DNA of 64,000 nt, from positions 1 to 64,000 of the forward strand of contig CAYOPZ010000008.1 of NCBI GenBank assembly GCA_964406005.1, written 5' to 3'. Below the pieces are notes generated by a model that was not told the origin of the DNA, ran no database searches, and was given only the letters and a program-made list of their open reading frames with translations. Positions within the stretch are counted from its first letter, which is position 1. Each line of letters opens with the position of its first letter. This document shows, in pieces, positions 34,131-41,336 of this stretch. Position numbers and translations under genes: made by a program. The DNA is from CAYOPZ01 sp964406005. Lineage in GTDB: Bacteria > Bacteroidota > Bacteroidia > Bacteroidales > SM23-62.

Positions 34131-34185
34131 TATATCTGCTTTCAAAATAGAATTTGGATAAATACTGCAATTATTCATTTTTTTT

Positions 34186-34262
34186 GACGTAAATATTGCG
34201 TCATTTATTTCATAATAAGGCGAACATAACCTATATTTGCCGTATATATTACGTCATTTATA
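34186..34262 (+). promoter_or_regulatory. Fic gene promoter between two 24-bp operator-like repeats
   Basis: Two related 24-bp sequences at 34186-34209 and 34239-34262 share 19 positions, with the core ATATT-n-CGTCATTTAT. The first also has GACG/CGTC dyad symmetry. Their starts are 53 bp apart, about five helical turns. A -7 box TATATTTG lies at 34232-34239, directly before the second copy, so a protein bound to both would cover the promoter. The Fic protein has a C-terminal winged-helix-like region, and autorepression is a reasonable inference. Confidence 0.55.
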
Positions 34263-34270
34263 CAATCGAT

Positions 34271-35377
34271 ATGTATATACATCAAAATAAGGATTGGCCG
34301 GATTTTTTCTGGAATAACGATGCACTGGTCCCATACCTTAGTAAGGTGCGTAATCTGCAAGGCAGATTAATTGGAAGAATGGAGGGGTTGGGATTCGAGC
34401 TTAGAGAAGAAGCTGTACTTAAGACATTGACAGAAGATATTGTTAAGTCAAGTGCAATTGAGGGCGAGTTTTTAATCCCGGAAGAAGTAAGATCCTCCGT
34501 AGCCAGAAGATTAGGCATGGATATATCCGGATTGCCGGATGTAAGCCGTGATGTAGAGGGGGTTGTTGAAATGATGCTGGATGCGACTCAGAATTATAAA
34601 GATCCCTTAACAAAGGATCGAATGTGTGGATGGCATGCAGCTTTATTTCCGACAGGAAGGAGCGGGATGCATAAGATAACAGTTGGTGAATGGAGGAATG
34701 ATGAGCATGGCCCAATGCAAGTGGTATCCGGTCCGATGGGAAGAGAAAAGGTGCATTACACGGCACCTGACGCTAAACGGCTTGAAGTGGAAATGAATCG
34801 ATTCATGGAGTGGTTCAATACGGACAATAGTATGGAACCTGTGATTAAATCAGCAATTGCCCATTTTTGGTTCGTTAGTATCCATCCGTTCGATGATGGT
34901 AATGGAAGAATAGCCAGAGCCATTGCAGATTCTCAATTGGCCAGAGCGGACAGGACCAACCAAAGATTCTATAGTATGTCGGCTCAGATAATGAAATCAA
35001 AAAAGGGATATTATACTGTATTGGAGTCTGCCCATAAGGGAAGTCTGGATGTCAGCCAATGGCTGGTTTGGTACTTTGAACGGCTGAATGAGGCACTTGA
35101 GGCAACCGATGAAACATTGTCGAAAGTCCTGGTAAAGGCAAAGTTTTGGGAAATACATAAAACTACCCGACTAAATGAGAGACAAGTCAAGATGATTAAT
35201 ATACTTCTTGGTGATTTTATAGGTAAGTTACATTCGTCCAAATGGGCGAAGATGACAAAAGTGCATAGAGATACTGCCCGCAGGGATATTCAAGACCTGA
35301 TCGGGAAAGGTATCTTGCTGGATTCAGGTGAGGGAGGCAGAAGTACAAACTACATTCTTAATCTTCCCTCACTGTAA
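34271..35377 (+). CDS. Fic-domain adenylyltransferase with DUF4172 N-terminus and C-terminal HTH
   Basis: From ATG 34271 the protein has 368 residues. The Fic core HPFDDGNGRIAR at 205-216 is intact, with catalytic H205. An N-terminal inhibitory helix carries the S-x3-E-G motif at S60-G65 (SSAIEG), which places it in the self-inhibited class II. Residues 1-80 are DUF4172-like. The C-terminus (about 310-368) resembles a winged helix (RRDIQDLIGKGILL). Such enzymes usually AMPylate target proteins. Codon use is AT-richer than the neighbours and a 17-bp direct repeat brackets the gene, both signs of transfer. An upstream frame opening at 34196 would run over the promoter. Confidence 0.93.
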   Translation: MYIHQNKDWPDFFWNNDALVPYLSKVRNLQGRLIGRMEGLGFELREEAVLKTLTEDIVKSSAIEGEFLIPEEVRSSVARRLGMDISGLPDVSRDVEGVVEMMLDATQNYKDPLTKDRMCGWHAALFPTGRSGMHKITVGEWRNDEHGPMQVVSGPMGREKVHYTAPDAKRLEVEMNRFMEWFNTDNSMEPVIKSAIAHFWFVSIHPFDDGNGRIARAIADSQLARADRTNQRFYSMSAQIMKSKKGYYTVLESAHKGSLDVSQWLVWYFERLNEALEATDETLSKVLVKAKFWEIHKTTRLNERQVKMINILLGDFIGKLHSSKWAKMTKVHRDTARRDIQDLIGKGILLDSGEGGRSTNYILNLPSL

Positions 35378-35417
35378 AACAGGATTTACTGGTTGCCGTG
35401 GCATGTCTGAGAAGGCA

Positions 35418-35434
35418 GATTTAATGTTGCTCTT
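35418..35434 (+). repeat. 17-bp direct repeat, right of the Fic gene
   Basis: This copy of GATTTAATGTTGCTCTT is identical to 34114-34130. It lies 41 bp after the Fic stop and 17 bp before the end of the convergent DsrE-like gene. A slightly longer similarity (AAGCAGAT versus AAGGCAGAT) is visible nearby. Confidence 0.6.
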
Positions 35435-35450
35435 CACAGGATCTGATAAA

Positions 35451-35954
35451 TCAGGTAAATATGATCTGCGTTCCTTCGCCCCCCGCCATTTCGTATAACT
35501 GGCCAACGGTGATTACGTCCCTGACATTGTCGTCGAGGTCTTCTCTTTTCAGCTTGAACATGTCGAAGGCAAGCTGGCAGGCATAGAGTTCGCCGCCGCC
35601 GGCAACGATCATTTCAATGAATTCATCAACAGGGGGTACGTCCAGTGCTTCCATCTGTTTTTTCATCATTGCAGAAACACCGGCTTCAACGCCCGGGAGC
35701 ATTCCAAGTAAACTCGGGAAAGGCAGTCCTCCTGGCATTCTCATGGCCGGGTTGCCTACCGTTGCGGTTTTCGCTTTGTTCTGTCTTTTCTTTATAATGG
35801 CGTCAAGACCGAAAAAGGTGAAAAACAGTTTTGTTTCGATGCCTTCCATGACAGCGCCATTGGCCATCACCAGTCCGGCATAGATGTCTTCGATAGATCC
35901 TTTCGCCACGATGATCAGCACTTTTTTCAAGGGAGTTTCCTTTACTTCAGCCAT
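35451..35954 (-). CDS. DsrE/F-like sulfur-trafficking protein
   Basis: The 167-residue protein has the DsrE-like Rossmann core (KKVLIIVAKGSIEDIYAGLV, TKLFFTFFGLDAI) and a helical insert rich in Met, Pro and Gly (MRMPGGLPFPSLLGMLPG), as in the DrsE_2 subgroup. ELYACQLAFDMF places one conserved cysteine in the position expected to carry a persulfide. It is the last gene of the SQR-like/DUF1641/TusE operon, 17 bp after the tusE-like stop. It probably passes sulfur to the TusE/DsrC-like partner. Confidence 0.85.
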   Translation of the reverse strand: MAEVKETPLKKVLIIVAKGSIEDIYAGLVMANGAVMEGIETKLFFTFFGLDAIIKKRQNKAKTATVGNPAMRMPGGLPFPSLLGMLPGVEAGVSAMMKKQMEALDVPPVDEFIEMIVAGGGELYACQLAFDMFKLKREDLDDNVRDVITVGQLYEMAGGEGTQIIFT

Positions 35955-35971
35955 AATTTCAGGATTTAAGT

Positions 35972-36283
35972 TTATACACAGGATGTGGGCTTGGATATGC
36001 CTGCTATACGCGAAGATTTTTTCAACGGACCGCCCGGGAACAATTCATACAATCCCTTGATGTCCGTAATGCCGGATTTCCCTACCTTACGGATGGTCAG
36101 GGGAATACCGGCTGCGTGTTCCTTGCGCAGGTATTCCAGGATCTCAAAATGTTTATCGGTCAGTTCAATACCTTCTTCCCTGGCGATTTCAACCGCAATA
36201 TCCCTGTTCCACTGTGAGGGATCTGTCAGATATCCTTCCTCTGTGACATCCGTATTTACGCCTGCATAAGTTTTTGTTGCCAT
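35972..36283 (-). CDS. TusE/DsrC-family sulfur relay protein with one C-terminal cysteine
   Basis: The 103-residue protein matches TusE/DsrC in full (GYLTDPSQWNRDIA, then LFPGGPLKKSSRIAGISKP). The C-terminal arm ends TSCV with the conserved penultimate Cys102. True dissimilatory DsrC has a second cysteine 11 residues earlier; here that place is Ser91. The protein therefore fits a single-cysteine sulfur carrier of the TusE type rather than a DsrC sulfite-reductase partner. It lies between the DUF1641 and DsrE-like genes. Confidence 0.9.
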   Translation of the reverse strand: MATKTYAGVNTDVTEEGYLTDPSQWNRDIAVEIAREEGIELTDKHFEILEYLRKEHAAGIPLTIRKVGKSGITDIKGLYELFPGGPLKKSSRIAGISKPTSCV

Positions 36284-36314
36284 AACTGATAGAATTTAAT
36301 GATGTATCTGAAAA

Positions 36315-37001
36315 TTATTTTTCGTTTAATGTAACCACATTTTCTTTCGAGAGATTTTTCATGAAAGTGATCAGGAATCCGATTCCCTTTTTGATTTCCG
36401 GGCTTCTCAATTCCTTCATGGCTTTCCACATGGAATATTCGGGAATGTCCTCAACATCCAGCTTCTGATAAATGTTCAATGCATTGTTAAGGGCGCGCAT
36501 CATCTCCGGCTGGGTCATGTTTTTCACGGTATCCAGGATGGATACGATATTGTCTGCCAGCAATTCCACATCCTCCCTTGAATAATTGCTTACAATGTTG
36601 TCCGCAACATTGGCCATGGCCCTGAAGAATTCAAAATAACCTTTCTGTTCAAGTTCATGCATTTTCTTTATCAGATCGATGACGATTTCCCTGGTGACCG
36701 GGCCCATATCATGCATCAGGTCGTAAAGGCTTTCGAATGTATCCAGTACATAGGTGAACTTGTCGGTATTTTTAAGGAGCTTGAAAGCAAGAAACTTCAG
36801 GTCGTCCCAGTTCAGTTCCACACCCTGCTTTTCCAGTTCTTCCACCGAGCTTCTGAATGCGTCCCTGGCAATGATGTTCACATCTTCCATAAGGTCGTCC
36901 ATGCGTTCGCTGCGCAACTTCTGGACCGTTGCACATTCAAGGATGGCATCCAGCTTTACATTGATTTCATCGATCTGTTTCTGAAGGTCTTTTTCAGCCA
37001 T
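36315..37001 (-). CDS. DUF1641 protein
   Basis: The 228-residue, mostly helical, acidic protein begins with a short coiled coil (LQKQIDEINVKLDAILE). It contains the DUF1641-type segment PEMMRALNNALNIYQKL and ends IKKGIGFLITFMKNLS. DUF1641 genes are often found beside sulfide:quinone oxidoreductase-like or formate dehydrogenase genes. Here the gene follows the SQR-like gene by 14 bp. It has no signal peptide or cofactor motif. It may help attach the flavoprotein to the membrane; this is inferred. Confidence 0.75.
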   Translation of the reverse strand: MAEKDLQKQIDEINVKLDAILECATVQKLRSERMDDLMEDVNIIARDAFRSSVEELEKQGVELNWDDLKFLAFKLLKNTDKFTYVLDTFESLYDLMHDMGPVTREIVIDLIKKMHELEQKGYFEFFRAMANVADNIVSNYSREDVELLADNIVSILDTVKNMTQPEMMRALNNALNIYQKLDVEDIPEYSMWKAMKELRSPEIKKGIGFLITFMKNLSKENVVTLNEK

Positions 37002-37015
37002 TTCCCGGGGTATTA

Positions 37016-38245
37016 TTACAATTTTTTACCGGCCATCGTCATTTCATTCTCGATGGGCATTTCTTTGCCTTTCAGCAGAATGTGCCAGTAGATCCAGCGG
37101 AACAGCACCTTGCCGTAGTGGTTCATTTTTGTATTCTGCAGCAGGCCGAAAGGACCTATCCCGGGAAGCGGGAAGGTGCCTGGCAAAGGTTCGGTCTCGT
37201 AATTGAAATCAATGATGGACCCTTTTCCGAACCCTGTTTCTATATAACAATTGGAATGTCCGTCGAACCGTGCTTTCATTTCCCTTCCCTCCATTGCACT
37301 CAGTATGTTCTCATACAATACATCGGCGGCAAAGTGAACCACTGAACCGGCTTTGGATGTGGGAATATTGGAAGCGTCACCCAGGACAAATATATTCTCG
37401 TATTTTTCCGAGCGGAGTGTGAATTTATCTGTGGGAACAAATCCCAGGTCATCCCCCATACCGCTTCTTTCTATCATCCTGCTGCCCATGTTTACGGGGA
37501 CGATCGTCAATACATCGAAGGGTATTTCCCGCTGGTCGTAGGCTACCAGTTTCTGCTTGTCGTTGTCGATGCGCTCGATATAAAATTCGGGTATCACCTC
37601 GATGTTCTTTTCAACCATCAGTTCTCCCAGCATCCTGGACGACCGGGGCTTTGTAAATGCGCCCGGCAATGGCGTTGCAAACCTGATGTTTACCTTGTCG
37701 CGTATTCCGACCTCTGTGAAATAATGATCTGCCAGGAATACGAACTCCAGAGGGGCGACAGGGCATTTGAAAGGCATTTCGGCGATGGCCATAACCAGGT
37801 CGCCACCCTCCCATGACCTGAAAAACTCGCGGAGGGCGACCGCACCTTCAATGGTATAAAAGTCGAAGATATTCCTGTACCAGAGTTTGTCTTTCAGACC
37901 TGGCGTTTCTTCGGGGACTGTACGTGTGCCCGTGGCTATGATGAGGTAATCATATGGCAGCACCTGCCCCCCATCAAGCAAAACCTTACTGTTTTCAGGA
38001 TCTACCCTGTCAATGGTCCGGTAAATCAGCTTGACACCGGCGGGAATGAAATCGGCTTTGGGTTTGATTACATCCTGCCGGGTATAAATGCCGAATGGAA
38101 TAAAAAGAAACCCGGGCTGGTAATAATGCGTCTGATGCTGGTCAACGATGGTAATTTCCCATTCCGCACGATCCAGAACCTTACGCAGTTTGTTTACCAT
38201 AATGGTTCCGCCTGTACCGGCTCCGAGAACAACAAGTTTTTTCAT
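37016..38245 (-). CDS. Sulfide:quinone oxidoreductase-like FAD protein
   Basis: Starting at ATG 38245 the protein has 409 residues and begins directly with the FAD-binding fold MKKLVVLGAGTGG. LIIATGTRTVPEETPG and NIFVLGDASNIPTSKAG are the second and third FAD/NAD motifs of the family. C161 in MPFKCPVAPLEF and C333 in HSNCYIETGFG correspond roughly to the two redox cysteines of SQR. It should oxidise sulfide or persulfide and pass electrons to quinone. It heads the operon with DUF1641, TusE-like and DsrE-like genes. An upstream start at 38314 adds an unrelated 23-residue stretch. Confidence 0.85.
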   Translation of the reverse strand: MKKLVVLGAGTGGTIMVNKLRKVLDRAEWEITIVDQHQTHYYQPGFLFIPFGIYTRQDVIKPKADFIPAGVKLIYRTIDRVDPENSKVLLDGGQVLPYDYLIIATGTRTVPEETPGLKDKLWYRNIFDFYTIEGAVALREFFRSWEGGDLVMAIAEMPFKCPVAPLEFVFLADHYFTEVGIRDKVNIRFATPLPGAFTKPRSSRMLGELMVEKNIEVIPEFYIERIDNDKQKLVAYDQREIPFDVLTIVPVNMGSRMIERSGMGDDLGFVPTDKFTLRSEKYENIFVLGDASNIPTSKAGSVVHFAADVLYENILSAMEGREMKARFDGHSNCYIETGFGKGSIIDFNYETEPLPGTFPLPGIGPFGLLQNTKMNHYGKVLFRWIYWHILLKGKEMPIENEMTMAGKKL

Positions 38246-38635
38246 CTGTATTATCAATAATTTATCGGTGATCTGATTAAACGGGCCTAAAAATAACAAT
38301 TTCTGTGATGCCATTTCAAGGATGGAGGATGATAAATATCAGTTTTTTTAGATATATTAGTATAAATAGATATAGCTAAATATATATGAATTGTAAAAGG
38401 CAGATAATCAGTAAGATTGCCAGAAGTAATAAAGGAATTTAAGGTCTGAAATTAGAGATATTCTATAACACCTTTTTCTAACTGCCGGGAGTTTCANNNN
38501 NNNNNNNNNNNNNNNNNNNNNNNNNNNNNNNNNNNNNNNNNNNNNNNNNNNNNNNNNNNNNNNNNNNNNNNNNNNNNNNNNNNNNNNNNNNNNNNNCTGC
38601 CGGGAGTTTCAATCCTCCGGATATGTTCCACGCGG
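38246..38635. other. Intergenic region with assembly gap between the SQR operon and mlaF
   Basis: The right part, near SQR, is very AT-rich (38330-38400) and holds the minus-strand promoter region of the sulfur operon, including a TATTTTTA box near 38297. The left part contains the N gap and short GC-rich repeats. I see no gene. The true length is unknown because of the gap. Confidence 0.5.
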
Positions 38636-38658
38636 TTACCCGCGTGGAGTTTCAATCC
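38482..38658. repeat. Short GAGTTTCAATCC-type repeats on both sides of the gap
   Basis: CTGCCGGGAGTTTCA stands directly left of the N run (38482-38496) and again directly right of it (38597-38611). A related copy (CGTGGAGTTTCAATCC) follows at 38643-38658, 43 bp from the previous one. A perfect hairpin CCACGCGG-TTA-CCCGCGTGG-type stem (38628-38647) lies between them. The identical gap edges point to a tandem repeat that the assembler could not resolve. The 43-bp period is short for CRISPR and no cas genes are nearby. Confidence 0.6.
38497..38596. other. Assembly gap, 100 N
   Basis: A run of exactly 100 N is a standard placeholder for a gap of unknown size. The same 15-mer borders it on both sides, so the missing part is probably repetitive. 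Confidence 0.98.
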
Positions 38659-39400
38659 TTTTCACTTTCCGGGTGAGATTGGTGGCAAATACGAAATCGT
38701 TCAGGTAATGGTTGTCGGTATGGAAAATTTCATTCTTGGTGCCTTCCCAGCATTTGATCCCTTCAAATATAAATACCACCTTGTCTCCGATTTCCATGAC
38801 GGAATTCATATCGTGGGTATTTACAATGGTAGTGATGTTGAACTCCCTGGTTATTTCCTGGATGAGCTGATCGATTACGATGGCCGTCTGGGGATCCAGG
38901 CCGGAGTTGGGTTCGTCGCAGAAAAGGTATCTGGGATTCAGGGCAATGGCCCTGGCTATTCCAACTCTTTTTCTCATCCCGCCGCTCAGTTCTGCGGGGT
39001 ACAGCCTGTTGACATTTTCCATATTCACGCGTTTCAGGCAGAAGTTTACACGGTCGAGTTTTTCCTTGTAAGGCTGCTCGGTGAACATATCGAGCGGATA
39101 CATCACGTTTTCTTCCACCGTGTAGGAATCGAAAAGAGCGGCTCCCTGAAAGAGCATTCCCATTTCCTTTCTGACTTTTTTCTTTTCGCGGAAGCCCATT
39201 CGATTGAAGATCCTTCCGTTGTAAATGATCTCTCCTTCATCTATCTCATGCAGGCCTATGATGGATTTCAGAAGGACGGTCTTGCCGGAACCGCTTTTCC
39301 CGATGACAAGATTCGTCTTCCCCTGATCGAAGGTCACGCTGACATCATCAAGTACAAGATTTTCTCCGAAAGACTTGGAAATGTTTTTTACTTCGATCAT
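38636..39400 (-). CDS. mlaF: MlaF-type ABC transporter ATP-binding protein
   Basis: The 254-residue ATPase has Walker A GKSGSGKT, signature LSGGMRKRVGIARAI and Walker B YLFCDEPNSGLDPQ. The sequence MIEVKNISKSFGENLVLDDV and the NSGLDP form fit the Mla/retrograde phospholipid transport ATPases. It pairs with the MlaE permease, overlapping it by 4 bp. No MlaD (MCE) gene is adjacent in the window. The last residues (about KRIETPRG) are encoded by the short repeat at 38639-38658, so the natural C-terminus may have been changed by the repeat. Confidence 0.88.
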   Translation of the reverse strand: MIEVKNISKSFGENLVLDDVSVTFDQGKTNLVIGKSGSGKTVLLKSIIGLHEIDEGEIIYNGRIFNRMGFREKKKVRKEMGMLFQGAALFDSYTVEENVMYPLDMFTEQPYKEKLDRVNFCLKRVNMENVNRLYPAELSGGMRKRVGIARAIALNPRYLFCDEPNSGLDPQTAIVIDQLIQEITREFNITTIVNTHDMNSVMEIGDKVVFIFEGIKCWEGTKNEIFHTDNHYLNDFVFATNLTRKVKRIETPRG

Positions 39401-40137
39401 CTGAGGATCAATTTAGTCAGGATCAGGTTAAACATCAGTATGACAATGCTCGAGTGGACTACTGCCCGGGTGGATGATTTGCCCACTTCGAGGGAACTTC
39501 CTTCGGCGTAATAGCCGTGATAGGCTGAAACGGTCGTGATGATGAAGGCAAATACGATCATTTTTTTCAGGGCATAGGTAAAATAATACGGATAGAACAC
39601 ATATTGCAGTCCGTATATGTATTCCTGTGGAGTGGCCACGTCGGTAAGCAATGTCACCGCATAGCCTCCGGCCATGCCGACAAAAAGACTGAGAATTGTC
39701 AGGAGGGGGAAAAAGAATATGGTTGCTATGACTTTCGGGAGCACCAGGTAACTTGCAGAATTGACCCCCATTATTTCAAGTGCATCGATCTGTTCGGTAA
39801 TCCTCATTGTGCCCAGTTCGGATGCTATGCTCGATCCCACCTTCCCGGCCAGAATCAGGGCCACCATGGTGGAGGAAAATTCGAGAAGCAGCATGTCCCT
39901 GACACCTACGCCGATAAGATACCGCGGCAACAGCGGACTTTCGATATTGTAATCCGTCTGTATGGTAATCACAGCCCCGACGAAGACAGAAACAATGACT
40001 ATGATCCCGATGGAATTGATTCCCAGGAATTCTATCTCACGCATGGTCTGCCTGTAATACATTCTGTATTTTTCGGGCCTTGCAAAAATCTTTGAAATCA
40101 GAATATAATACCTGCCGAGGTGGTAAAACAGTCGCAT
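39397..40137 (-). CDS. mlaE: MlaE-family phospholipid ABC permease
   Basis: The 246-residue protein has the MlaE fold with about five membrane helices. Hallmarks are FVGAVITIQTDYNIES, the EFSSTMVALILAGKVGSSIA stretch that touches the ATPase, and ELGTMRITEQIDALEIMGVN. With MlaF it should move phospholipids between inner and outer membranes to keep outer-membrane asymmetry. On the minus strand TAATTTTA at 40143-40150 is a possible -7 box, only 5 bp before the ATG. manC is divergent. Confidence 0.92.
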   Translation of the reverse strand: MRLFYHLGRYYILISKIFARPEKYRMYYRQTMREIEFLGINSIGIIVIVSVFVGAVITIQTDYNIESPLLPRYLIGVGVRDMLLLEFSSTMVALILAGKVGSSIASELGTMRITEQIDALEIMGVNSASYLVLPKVIATIFFFPLLTILSLFVGMAGGYAVTLLTDVATPQEYIYGLQYVFYPYYFTYALKKMIVFAFIITTVSAYHGYYAEGSSLEVGKSSTRAVVHSSIVILMFNLILTKLILR

Positions 40138-40164
40138 AGCATAAAATTAGTAATTATTTGCTGT

Positions 40165-40177
40165 TTGAAACTCCCGG
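40165..40177 (-). repeat. Inverted copy of the gap-edge repeat upstream of mlaE
   Basis: TTGAAACTCCCGG is the exact reverse complement of CCGGGAGTTTCAA at 38600-38612. The mlaE-mlaF pair thus lies between inverted copies of a 13-mer. A chance exact match of this length within 2 kb is unlikely. Confidence 0.5.
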
Positions 40178-40198
40178 ATTTATTATTATATTAAATAC

Positions 40199-40206
40199 TA
40201 ATTTTG
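40199..40206 (+). promoter_or_regulatory. -7 box (TAATTTTG) upstream of manC
   Basis: TAATTTTG matches the Bacteroidota -7 consensus 20 bp before the manC ATG. No TTTG is found at the standard -33 spacing. Confidence 0.4.
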
Positions 40207-40226
40207 TGGGCCCAAACAAGTAAGAT

Positions 40227-41321
40227 ATGGATAAAAACAATTATTGCGTAATCATGGCCGGGGGAGTGGGAAGCAGATTCTGGCCCATCAGCAGATCGGC
40301 AAAGCCGAAGCAGTTCCTGGATATACTCGGGACCGGCAAAACACTTCTTGAGCAGACCTTCGAGCGTTTCAGGAAGATCATCCCGGCAGGGAACATCCTG
40401 GTTGTTACAAACAGCAGGTACGGACAGCTTGTGAGAGAACAATTGCCGCGGATCCCGGAGGAAAACATTCTGCTTGAACCCCTCAGGAGAAATACCGCTC
40501 CATGCATTGCATATGCAAGCTATAAGATTCTTGATAAAAATCCGGATGCAAGAATCGTGGTCGCACCCTCGGATCATTTGATATTGAAGGAGGATAAGTT
40601 TTTGAAAGTCGTGAAAGACGGCCTGGATTTCGTTTCCGGGGACGATGCCTTGCTGACACTCGGGGTTCCGCCCAGCCGTCCCGAAACGGGTTACGGATAT
40701 ATACAGGTCAACGGAGGTACCGGGAGACAAGGGAAATACAGGAATCTCAGGTCCGTGAAAACCTTTACTGAAAAACCGGACCTCAAGCTGGCCAGGGTAT
40801 TTCTGGAAAGCGGGGAATTTTTCTGGAATGCGGGGATATTTTTCTGGTCGATCAGATCTATCGTGGATGCTTTCAACAGGTATTTGCCCGAGATAGGCGC
40901 AATCTTCAGCGAGGGCAAGGGGAAATATTACAGTAAGGAGGAGACTTCTTTCATCGAATATGCCTACTCGGAATGCAAGAATATTTCCATTGATTACGGG
41001 ATCATGGAAAAGGCAGACAACGTATTTGTGATCACCTCGGATTTCGGCTGGTCTGACCTGGGGACATGGGGCTCCCTCCACAATCAGCTTGAAAGGGACA
41101 AGGCGGGGAATGCGGTTGTGGGAAGGCAGGTTATGACCTATGACCTGAAAAACTGCCTGGTTAACATGCCCCATGACAAACTCGTGGTCCTGCAGGGACT
41201 GGAAGACTTTATCGTGGTCGAATCGGATGACGTGCTTCTGGTTTGCAGGATGGAGGATGAACAGAAGATCCGGAATTTCGTAACGGATGTCAAGATACAG
41301 AAGGGGGACGATTTTATTTAG
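40227..41321 (+). CDS. manC: Mannose-1-phosphate guanylyltransferase
   Basis: The 364-residue enzyme makes GDP-mannose from mannose-1-phosphate and GTP for surface polysaccharides. It shows the nucleotide-binding loop MAGGVGSRFWPISR with KPKQFLDI, then APSDHLI, and the mannose-site stretch FTEKPDLKLARVF followed by GEFFWNAGIFFW. The C-terminal mannose-6-phosphate isomerase domain of bifunctional forms is absent. It is a single gene between mlaE (divergent) and gldN (convergent, 15 bp apart). Confidence 0.93.
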   Translation: MDKNNYCVIMAGGVGSRFWPISRSAKPKQFLDILGTGKTLLEQTFERFRKIIPAGNILVVTNSRYGQLVREQLPRIPEENILLEPLRRNTAPCIAYASYKILDKNPDARIVVAPSDHLILKEDKFLKVVKDGLDFVSGDDALLTLGVPPSRPETGYGYIQVNGGTGRQGKYRNLRSVKTFTEKPDLKLARVFLESGEFFWNAGIFFWSIRSIVDAFNRYLPEIGAIFSEGKGKYYSKEETSFIEYAYSECKNISIDYGIMEKADNVFVITSDFGWSDLGTWGSLHNQLERDKAGNAVVGRQVMTYDLKNCLVNMPHDKLVVLQGLEDFIVVESDDVLLVCRMEDEQKIRNFVTDVKIQKGDDFI

Positions 41322-41336
41322 GAACCGTCTTGTGCC

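Noticed and set aside
38482..38658. A CRISPR array
   Set aside because: Only three short, imperfect repeat copies are visible, the period next to the gap is 43 bp, and no cas gene lies in the window. Kept as a possibility for the hidden gap only.
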